Shown here in pieces: positions 25,209 through 32,116 of a stretch of 34,658 nucleotides of DNA. The notes under the pieces are model-generated. The model saw only the letters and a list, made by a program, of their open reading frames with translations. It was not told the DNA's origin and ran no database searches. The position numbers and the translations under genes were made by a program. Every line of letters begins with the position of its first letter. Positions within the stretch are counted from its first letter, which is position 1. Origin of the DNA: an uncultured Bacteroidales bacterium (GTDB lineage Bacteria; Bacteroidota; Bacteroidia; Bacteroidales; UBA932); the NCBI GenBank assembly GCA_900319685.1, contig ONPI01000022.1, forward strand, positions 1 to 34,658, read 5' to 3'.

Positions 25209-25239
25209 TTTGTCAATAGAATAATAATACCTAACTTTA
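25209..25239 (+). promoter_or_regulatory. Promoter of the hydBAC operon
   Basis: TTTG (25209-25212), a 19-base spacer and TAACTTTA (25232-25239) match the Bacteroidetes promoter with one mismatch at the last base. It lies 31 bases before the hydB start. GTCAAT, overlapping the -33 element, is mirrored by ATTGAC at 25177-25182, a possible regulator site. Confidence 0.65.
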
Positions 25240-25270
25240 ACGACTGAATCATTTATGTCATTTTACCATT

Positions 25271-27178
25271 ATGAAAACACTAACCGTCGATGACTTGGCG
25301 GCCATCAAGAAAAGAGCGGAGAAATTGCTGGAACTCAGGGAGAAGAGCAACGCTCTCGTCTCTGAGGAAAGCTGCGGAATCGAGAAAGGTACCGGGCATC
25401 TGCAGATCCTTTGCTGCGGAGGTACCGGCTGCAAGGCTTCCGAAAGCGCTCTGATCGTAAAGAACCTCAAGGCATCCCTCGAACAGCACGGCATCAGTGA
25501 CAAAGTCGATGTCATCACTACCGGCTGTTTCGGCTTCTGCGAGAAAGGCCCGATCGTCAAAATCATTCCAGACAACACTTTCTACACCCAGGTGAAACCT
25601 TCGGATGCCGAAGAAATAGTATCCGAACACATCATCGCGGGGCGCAAGGTCGAGAGGCTTCTCTACGTAGATCCGGAGACCCAGAAGCACATCAGCGATT
25701 CCAAGCACATGAACTTCTATGGGAAGCAGGTTCGAGTCGCCCTCAGGAACTGCGGTCTCATCGATCCTGAAAACATAGAAGAATATATCGCCAGGGACGG
25801 ATACGCCGCCCTTGCGGACATGGTGTTCCACAAGACTCCGGAAGAAGTGATCGGAATGATCAAGGCTTCCGGACTCCGCGGTCGCGGAGGCGCAGGCTTC
25901 CCTACCGGAAAGAAATGGGAATTCTGCCGCGCATATCAGGATGACGCGAAATATGTCGTCTGCAACGCCGACGAAGGAGACCCGGGAGCTTTCATGGACC
26001 GTTCCATCATGGAAGGCGACCCGCACTCCATCCTCGAAGCCATGGCCATCTGCGGTTTCTGCATCGGCTCGAACAACGGCCTTATCTATATCAGGGCTGA
26101 GTATCCTCTCGCCGTCCACAGGCTCCAGGTCGCCTTGGAGCAGGCCAGGGAATATGGTTTCCTGGGCAAGGACATCCTCGGATCCGGATTCGACTTCGAC
26201 ATAGAGATCCGCTACGGTGCCGGAGCATTCGTCTGCGGAGAAGAGACAGCCCTCATCCATTCCATGGAGGGAAAGCGCGGAGAGCCTACCCTGAAGCCAC
26301 CGTTCCCTGCAGAGTCCGGTTACCTCGGTAAACCGACGAACGTCAACAACGTCGAGACCCTTGCCAACGTCCCGGTCATCCTGACCAAGGGACCTGAATG
26401 GTTCGCTTCCATCGGTACCGAGAAGTCCAAGGGTACCAAGGTGTTCGCCCTTGCCGGCAAAATCAACAACGTAGGACTTATCGAAGTTCCGATGGGAACC
26501 ACGCTGCGTGAAATCATCTACGACATCGGTGGCGGTGTCAAGAACGGGAAGAAATTCAAGGCCGTCCAGACGGGCGGACCTTCCGGCGGCTGCCTTACGG
26601 AAAAGCACCTGGATATTCCTATCGACTACGAAAGCCTGACCGCTGCTGGTTCGATGATGGGTTCCGGAGGTATGATCGTGATGGACGAAGACGATTGCAT
26701 GGTCGCCATCGCGAAGTTCTACCTTGAATTCATCGTCGGTGAATCCTGCGGAAAGTGCACTCCATGCCGCATCGGTAACAAGAGGATGCTCGAAATCCTT
26801 ACCAAGATTACCGAAGGAAAGGGTGAGATGAAGGACCTGGAGATGCTCAAGAACCTCGCCGAGGTCATCAAGGACACCGCTCTCTGCGGACTCGGACAGA
26901 CCTCCCCTAACCCTGTCCTCTCCACGATGAACAACTTCTACGAAGAATATGAGGAGCACGTGAAGAAGCACAAGTGCCGCGCGAAGAAGTGCAAGGCTCT
27001 GCTGACCTACACCATCAATCCGGAGAAGTGCCGCGGTTGCGGTATATGCGCCAAGGACTGCCCTGCTTCCGCTATCATGGGAGACGTCCGCAAACCTCAC
27101 GTAATCAATCCTTACCTGTGCATCCGTTGCGGAATGTGCATGTCCCGCTGCCACTTCGGTGCTATATCAGTATTATAA
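25271..27178 (+). CDS. hydB: Bifurcating [FeFe] hydrogenase beta subunit (NuoF-like)
   Basis: A 635-residue flavoprotein that takes electrons from NADH in the trimeric hydrogenase. Domains in order: a thioredoxin-like [2Fe-2S] domain (Cys49, 54, 86 and 90); the FMN/NADH domain with GLRGRGGAGFPTG (201-213) and GAGAFVCGEETAL (317-329); an SLBB region; a [4Fe-4S] site (Cys493, 496, 499 and 539) in ESCGKCTPCR; and a C-terminal 2x[4Fe-4S] ferredoxin (Cys587/590/593/597 and 617/620/623/627). This extended layout marks HydB of bifurcating enzymes and distinguishes it from plain NuoF. It leads the operon and ends in frame, 24 bases before the first ATG of hydA. Confidence 0.95.
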   Translation: MKTLTVDDLAAIKKRAEKLLELREKSNALVSEESCGIEKGTGHLQILCCGGTGCKASESALIVKNLKASLEQHGISDKVDVITTGCFGFCEKGPIVKIIPDNTFYTQVKPSDAEEIVSEHIIAGRKVERLLYVDPETQKHISDSKHMNFYGKQVRVALRNCGLIDPENIEEYIARDGYAALADMVFHKTPEEVIGMIKASGLRGRGGAGFPTGKKWEFCRAYQDDAKYVVCNADEGDPGAFMDRSIMEGDPHSILEAMAICGFCIGSNNGLIYIRAEYPLAVHRLQVALEQAREYGFLGKDILGSGFDFDIEIRYGAGAFVCGEETALIHSMEGKRGEPTLKPPFPAESGYLGKPTNVNNVETLANVPVILTKGPEWFASIGTEKSKGTKVFALAGKINNVGLIEVPMGTTLREIIYDIGGGVKNGKKFKAVQTGGPSGGCLTEKHLDIPIDYESLTAAGSMMGSGGMIVMDEDDCMVAIAKFYLEFIVGESCGKCTPCRIGNKRMLEILTKITEGKGEMKDLEMLKNLAEVIKDTALCGLGQTSPNPVLSTMNNFYEEYEEHVKKHKCRAKKCKALLTYTINPEKCRGCGICAKDCPASAIMGDVRKPHVINPYLCIRCGMCMSRCHFGAISVL

Positions 27179-27202
27179 AAGCTGCCTGATCCTAAGGACA
27201 CG

Positions 27203-28906
27203 ATGATCCTGGATGCGGCCGCATCAATCGGAATCAATATTCCTACGCTTTGCCACATGGACCTCAAGGGGACGTGCGTGAAGAACCGTCCTGCATCCTG
27301 CAGGCTCTGCGTCGTCGAAGTCCAGGGCCGCCGCAACCTAGCTCCAGCATGCGCGACCAAGTGTATGCCCGATATGGTCGTAAGGACCAATTCGATGAGG
27401 GTCATCAAGGCTCGCAAGACAATCGCCGAGCTGATACTCTCTGACCACCCGAACGATTGCCTCACCTGTCCTAAGTGCGGCGAGTGCGAACTCCAGGCCC
27501 TTGTCACCAGGCTGAATATCACCCAAATGCCGTTCAGCGGCGGTGAACTGTCCCAGAGGAAGAAGGAACTCACTCCTTCCATCATGAGGAATATGGACAA
27601 GTGCATATTCTGCCGCAGGTGCGAGAGCGTATGCAACAACGTCCAGACAGTGGGCGCCCTCGGTGCCGTTCGCCGCGGTTTCAACACGACCATCGCGCCT
27701 ACCTTCGACAAGATGGTGAAGGATACGAACTGTACCTACTGCGGCCAGTGCGTCGCGGTATGCCCTACCGGCGCATTGACAGAGCACGACGACACCGACA
27801 GGCTCATGGATGACCTCTGCAATCCTGACAAGATCGTCATCGCCCAGCCAGCCCCTGCTGTCAGGGCCGCCCTAGGAGAAGAATTCGGAATGGCTCCAGG
27901 CACTCTCGTGACCGGCAAACTGGCATCCGCCCTCAGGCAGCTCGGTTTCGACTATGTGTTCGACACGGACTTCGCAGCCGACCTCACGATCATGGAGGAA
28001 GGTGCGGAGATCCTCGAAAGGCTGAAGAAGTTCCTCGCCGGAGACAAGACAGTGAAGCTTCCTATCATGACATCCTGCTGCCCGGCGTGGGTCAATTTCT
28101 ACGAGCACGAATTCCCGGACCTCATCGAGTATCCTTCTTCGGCTCGTTCCCCTCAGCAGATGTTCGGCGCTATCGCAAAGAGCTACTGGGCTGAGAAGAT
28201 GGGAATCCCTCGCGAGAAACTCGTGGTGGTTTCCATCATGCCATGCCTTGCAAAGAAATACGAGGTCACCCGTGAGGAACTCAAGCATGAGAAACTCCAG
28301 GATGTCGATTACTCGATCTCCACCCGCGAGCTTGCAAGGATCATCAAGAGGGCGAATATCGGATTCGCGGAGCTTCCTGATAGCGACTTCGACTCCCCTA
28401 TGGGTGAATCCACCGGAGCTGGCGTCATATTCGGAACAACCGGAGGCGTGCTTGAGGCTGCCCTCCGCACAGTTTATGAAGTCTATACCGGAGAGGCCCT
28501 TCCGAAGATCGACTTCACCGAGGTCCGCGGACTGGAAGGCATCAGGGAGGCCACGATCGACATCAAGGGATTCCCTCTCAAGGTCTGCATCGCCCATACC
28601 CTGGGCAATGCCCGCAAGGTCATGGAGAAGCTGCGTGAAGGCAAGCTCGACTACCATGTGGTCGAGGTCATGGCTTGCCCAGGCGGCTGTATCGGTGGCG
28701 GCGGACAGCCGTATCACCATGGCAGGATCGAGGTCCTGCAGGCCCGCCAGAAGGCTCTCTACGCGGAAGACGCCAGCAAGCCGATCCGCAAGAGCCATGA
28801 GAATCCTGACATCGTTGCCCTCTACAAGGAATATCTCGGAGCTCCTCTCAGCGAAAGGTCCGAAGAACTGCTCCACACCCATTACAGTGACAAATCGATC
28901 AAATAA
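27203..28906 (+). CDS. hydA: [FeFe] hydrogenase catalytic subunit (short N-terminus)
   Basis: A 567-residue hydrogenase making H2 from NADH and reduced ferredoxin together. Clusters: [2Fe-2S] (Cys17, 33, 36 and 50), His-Cys3 [4Fe-4S] (His82, Cys86, 89 and 95), and two [4Fe-4S] (Cys134/137/140/144 and 177/180/183/187). The H-cluster has its three motifs: TSCCPAW with proton-relay Cys292 and ligand Cys293, MPCLAKKYE (Cys348) and MACPGGCIGGGGQP (Cys492 and 496). It starts at MILDAAASIG, so the first strand of the ubiquitin-like [2Fe-2S] domain is missing. The codons just upstream (KLPDPKDT) would extend that domain, but they begin directly after the hydB stop in the same frame. Either the N-terminus is truly short or bases are lost at this junction. 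Confidence 0.93.
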   Translation: MILDAAASIGINIPTLCHMDLKGTCVKNRPASCRLCVVEVQGRRNLAPACATKCMPDMVVRTNSMRVIKARKTIAELILSDHPNDCLTCPKCGECELQALVTRLNITQMPFSGGELSQRKKELTPSIMRNMDKCIFCRRCESVCNNVQTVGALGAVRRGFNTTIAPTFDKMVKDTNCTYCGQCVAVCPTGALTEHDDTDRLMDDLCNPDKIVIAQPAPAVRAALGEEFGMAPGTLVTGKLASALRQLGFDYVFDTDFAADLTIMEEGAEILERLKKFLAGDKTVKLPIMTSCCPAWVNFYEHEFPDLIEYPSSARSPQQMFGAIAKSYWAEKMGIPREKLVVVSIMPCLAKKYEVTREELKHEKLQDVDYSISTRELARIIKRANIGFAELPDSDFDSPMGESTGAGVIFGTTGGVLEAALRTVYEVYTGEALPKIDFTEVRGLEGIREATIDIKGFPLKVCIAHTLGNARKVMEKLREGKLDYHVVEVMACPGGCIGGGGQPYHHGRIEVLQARQKALYAEDASKPIRKSHENPDIVALYKEYLGAPLSERSEELLHTHYSDKSIK

Positions 28907-28927
28907 CCCGGTAAAACATCTTTTGAT

Positions 28928-29407
28928 ATGGCAGAAATTAAACTAGCCTGCGAGGTAATCAAGCAAGTTGAAGATATTTGCGAAAAGCACGGAAACAAGC
29001 CGGGCGAACTGATCAACATACTTCACGAGTGCCAGGGTCTGCACGGTTACCTTCCGGAGCCGATGCAGAGGATCATCGCGAGGAAACTCGGCATCCCTGC
29101 AGCCCAGGTCTATGGAGTCGTGACATTCTATTCATTCTTCACGATGACTCCGAAGGGACGCCATCCTATCTCAGTCTGCCTCGGTACGGCATGCTACGTG
29201 CGTGGTTCCGAGAAGCTGCTGGAGGAGATCAAGAGAGTCCTCGGTATCGACGTCGGCGAGACTACTCCTGACGGGAAGTTCTCCCTGGACTGCCTGCGCT
29301 GCGTCGGTGCGTGTGGACTTGCTCCGGTCATGATGATCGGTGAGAAGGTCTATGGCCGTATGGAGCCTCAGGACATCCGCAAGGTACTCGAAGAATTCGC
29401 TGACTGA
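28928..29407 (+). CDS. hydC: Bifurcating hydrogenase gamma subunit (NuoE-like)
   Basis: A 159-residue [2Fe-2S] thioredoxin-fold subunit homologous to the 24-kDa NuoE of complex I. The four ligands are Cys84 and Cys89 (CLGTACYVRG) and Cys125 and Cys129 (RCVGACGLAP). The N-terminal helical part carries GVVTFYSFF, a family mark. It lies 21 bases after hydA and completes the HydABC trimer, here in gene order B-A-C, unlike the C-B-A order of Thermotoga. It acts in the cytoplasm as the electron link to HydB. A hairpin follows the stop. Confidence 0.94.
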   Translation: MAEIKLACEVIKQVEDICEKHGNKPGELINILHECQGLHGYLPEPMQRIIARKLGIPAAQVYGVVTFYSFFTMTPKGRHPISVCLGTACYVRGSEKLLEEIKRVLGIDVGETTPDGKFSLDCLRCVGACGLAPVMMIGEKVYGRMEPQDIRKVLEEFAD

Positions 29408-29434
29408 TCCGCGATGGCGGAACGATAATCGACG

Positions 29435-29456
29435 AGGCCGGCTTCCCTGCCGGCCT
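29435..29456. terminator. Hairpin between convergent hydC and hydF
   Basis: AGGCCGGC (29435-29442) pairs with GCCGGCCT (29449-29456) around a 6-base loop. It is followed on the plus strand by a T-rich stretch (TCGTTATTTATT). With only 56 bases between the two convergent genes it probably serves both strands, though the U-run is weak. Confidence 0.65.
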
Positions 29457-29463
29457 TCGTTAT

Positions 29464-30696
29464 TTATTCTGAAGGTATTACAACCTTCGGGAGGATGCCT
29501 GTAAGGAAAGCCATCGCCACCCCGTAGTTGGTCATCGGGATGCCTTGGCGCCTGGCTGCCTCGACGCGCGAAAGAAGATGCTTGCGGGAGAATACGCATC
29601 CGCCGCAATGGATGATAAGGGAATACTCCGAAAGATCCCTCGGGAAATCATTTCCCGACGCTGTATCGATATCTAGGATATCTTCCGGTGGAGTATCGGC
29701 CGACAGCCCGAACCGGGCTGACAGTGTCTTGCGCAGCATCGCCGGCAACTTGACCCTGCCGATGTCCTCACCGGCAGGTACGTGAGAACAGGATTCGGCT
29801 ATGAGAACCTTGTCGCCCGGACGGAGAAGGTCTATCGCCTTGGCGCTCTCCACAAAATATGATATGTCTCCCTTGAACGCAGCCATCAAGATAGAGAATG
29901 ATGTAAGGCGCGTTCCCTGAGGGACTTCCGGCGCGACAGACTTGAACACCGAAGAGTCGGCGATGACAAGGTCTGGATCCCGTGACAGGGAATTCAGGGT
30001 GGCCTTGAATGACTCCGGCGTACAGTTTATGGAAACATTGCCCTTGTCAAGCAACTCCCGGATAACTCGCGCCTGGGGCATAATCAGCCTTCCCTTCGGA
30101 GCCTCGCTGTCCTGAGGCATGACGAGCACGACCAGGTCGCCTTCAGATACCAGTCCGCCCAACAGGGACTGCTGCCCGAAATCGGCAGGCACCTTATCCA
30201 GGAGGGCATCCAGCATTTCCGGGATTCCCTGTCCGCTAGCGGCGCTGACGATCAGAGGTTTCACGCCCAGGTCCATCTCCAAAAGCTCGGCAGCCTGGGC
30301 TGGATCGTCCAGGGTATCTGCTTTATTGAGGACCGCAATGAAAGGAGTACCGGATGCCTTCAGATTCGAAACCACCGGTTCTTCTACCAACTCGGTAACA
30401 GCGTCAGCGACACATACCAGTACAACGATGTCTGCCTTCTCGATCTGCAGATGCGTAGCAGATTCCCTGAATGAGCCGAGGGCGCCCACGTCCCCAAGGC
30501 CGGCCGTATCGATCAACACACAAGCCCCGAGATGAGGCAATTCGATTGCCTTCCTGACAGGGTCAGTGGTAGTTCCAGGAATATCGGAAACAATTGATAC
30601 TGACTGGCCGGCGATTGCATTGACCAATGATGACTTGCCGGCATTCCGCCTTCCCACGAAAGCGATGCTGAGCCTCTCAGAGCCTGGTGTTTCCAT
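29464..30696 (-). CDS. hydF: [FeFe] hydrogenase maturation GTPase HydF
   Basis: A 410-residue scaffold and GTPase that holds the 2Fe precursor of the H-cluster before passing it to HydA. The N-terminal GTPase domain has G1 GRRNAGKSS (about 15-23), SDIPGTTTDPV, G3 DTAG (63-66) and G4 NKAD. The C-terminal cluster-binding domain has the CxH...HCxxC ligands in SCSHVP and IHCGGC. I chose ATG 30696, one base after the hydG stop (TGA-T-ATG). An upstream start at 30789 would read through the end of hydG. It is cotranscribed with hydG and converges on hydBAC. Confidence 0.95.
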   Translation of the reverse strand: METPGSERLSIAFVGRRNAGKSSLVNAIAGQSVSIVSDIPGTTTDPVRKAIELPHLGACVLIDTAGLGDVGALGSFRESATHLQIEKADIVVLVCVADAVTELVEEPVVSNLKASGTPFIAVLNKADTLDDPAQAAELLEMDLGVKPLIVSAASGQGIPEMLDALLDKVPADFGQQSLLGGLVSEGDLVVLVMPQDSEAPKGRLIMPQARVIRELLDKGNVSINCTPESFKATLNSLSRDPDLVIADSSVFKSVAPEVPQGTRLTSFSILMAAFKGDISYFVESAKAIDLLRPGDKVLIAESCSHVPAGEDIGRVKLPAMLRKTLSARFGLSADTPPEDILDIDTASGNDFPRDLSEYSLIIHCGGCVFSRKHLLSRVEAARRQGIPMTNYGVAMAFLTGILPKVVIPSE

Positions 30697-30697
30697 A

Positions 30698-32116
30698 TCA
30701 GAACCTGAAATCTCGTTTCCCTCCGGAAATCTCGTCAAGATATTTACCTGCACGTGTACGGACTGGCTCCGGCACTTTCTCCATCTCACGGCGGATCAGG
30801 GCCTGACCTTTCTCGCGAGTCTCCGGACGCGCGTAGTCGAGAAGGTATTCCTCGAGAGTCAGCAGGGCATTCGGAGTGCAGCAATGATGGATCTTTCCGG
30901 CCTTGACCAGTTTCATGAAACGGTCTCCGGTCCTGCCTTCACGGTAGCAAGCCGTGCAGAAGGAAGGGATGTATTCCATACCGATGAGCCAGTCGATCAC
31001 CTCATCGAGTGTCCTCAGGTCATGGACATCGAACTGGGCAGTCTCATCGTGGCGTTCCGGGGTCGTATAACCACCTACGGAAGTACGGGAACCTCCTGAT
31101 ATCTGGGATATTCCGAGATCGAGCACCTTTTCACGAACCTTGCGGGACTCCCTCGTGGAAATGATCATTCCGGTGTAAGGAGCAGCTATCCTGATGATAG
31201 CCACGATCTTGCAGAATATGTCGTCCGGCAGGACGTTCGGGAAGTCTTTTAGATCGATGTCTTCCGCAGGACAAAGGCGAGGCACGCTGATGGTGTGCGG
31301 CCCGACCCCGAAACGGGCCTCCAGATGCTCGGCGTGCATGAGCTGCCCGACCAGTTCGTAACGGTAGTTGTTCAACCCGTAGAGCACTCCGCAACCGACA
31401 TCGTCACATCCTCCTTCCTGAGCCCTGTCCATCGCCTCAGTATGATAGCAGTAGTCGCTCTTCGGCCCGGTCGGATGCAGAGCTTCGTAATTCTTCTTGT
31501 CGTAGGTCTCCTGGAACAGGATGTACGTACCTATACCGGCTTCATGCAGCTTCCTGTAGTTTTCCACAGTGGTAGCGGCAATGTTGACGTTGACACGACG
31601 GATGGATCCGTTGCCGGACTTGGTAGCATAGATGGTCTTGATCGACTCCAGGATGTATTCGATTGGATTGCGTACAGGGTCCTCCCCTGCCTCCACGGCC
31701 AGCCTCTTGTGGCCCATGTCCTCGAGGGCACGGACTTCCGCCGCAATCTCTTCCTGAGAAAGCTTCTTGCGAGGGATCTCGCGGTTCTTCCCATGGTAAG
31801 GGCAGTACACGCAACCGTTTATGCAATAGTTCGAAAGGTAAAGCGGAGCGAACAGCACGATGCGGTTGCCATACAAGGCCTGCTTGATTTCCTTAGCCAG
31901 CTGGAACATCTTCTCGTTGAGATCTTCGATGTCGCAGTCCAGCAGGACGGCCGCCTCCCTGTGGGTCAGTCCCTTCAAGGACGCAGCCTTGTTCAGGATT
32001 TCCTCTATCAATCCCCTGTTGCCTTTGTTCCTGGCAGCATATTCGAGGGTTTCCAGTATTTCCTCGTCGCAGATGAACTCTTCGGCGTGGCTTGATGCAG
32101 GATTATAAGTTGACAT
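30698..32116 (-). CDS. hydG: [FeFe] hydrogenase maturase HydG (radical SAM tyrosine lyase)
   Basis: A 472-residue radical SAM enzyme that splits tyrosine to give the CO and CN ligands of the H-cluster. The SAM cluster motif CINGCVYC supplies Cys98, 102 and 105. The C-terminal auxiliary cluster motif CxxC-x22-C is Cys387, 390 and 413 (CTACYR and HCCTPN), which separates HydG from ThiH and HydE. Length is usual. Its ATG lies inside the last codons of the glycosidase gene, with a 14-base overlap, so it has no promoter of its own in a gap. HydE, the third maturase, is not in the window. Confidence 0.95.
   Translation of the reverse strand: MSTYNPASSHAEEFICDEEILETLEYAARNKGNRGLIEEILNKAASLKGLTHREAAVLLDCDIEDLNEKMFQLAKEIKQALYGNRIVLFAPLYLSNYCINGCVYCPYHGKNREIPRKKLSQEEIAAEVRALEDMGHKRLAVEAGEDPVRNPIEYILESIKTIYATKSGNGSIRRVNVNIAATTVENYRKLHEAGIGTYILFQETYDKKNYEALHPTGPKSDYCYHTEAMDRAQEGGCDDVGCGVLYGLNNYRYELVGQLMHAEHLEARFGVGPHTISVPRLCPAEDIDLKDFPNVLPDDIFCKIVAIIRIAAPYTGMIISTRESRKVREKVLDLGISQISGGSRTSVGGYTTPERHDETAQFDVHDLRTLDEVIDWLIGMEYIPSFCTACYREGRTGDRFMKLVKAGKIHHCCTPNALLTLEEYLLDYARPETREKGQALIRREMEKVPEPVRTRAGKYLDEISGGKRDFRF

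Noticed and set aside
25177..25217. FNR/CRP-type box in the cit-hyd gap
   Set aside because: The ATTGAC and GTCAAT halves are 29 bases apart, too far for a TTGAN6TCAA-type site; kept only as an inverted repeat.
25280..27154. Long open frame on the minus strand opposite hydB
   Set aside because: It mirrors the codon bias of hydB, has no recognisable domain, and hydB itself has complete motifs and cluster ligands.
27872..28882. 336-codon open frame opposite hydA
   Set aside because: It is a codon-bias shadow of the hydrogenase catalytic domain with no family resemblance.
30697..30789. Extended N-terminus of HydF
   Set aside because: The 31 residues would read through the end of hydG and do not resemble HydF; ATG 30696 gives the usual start.
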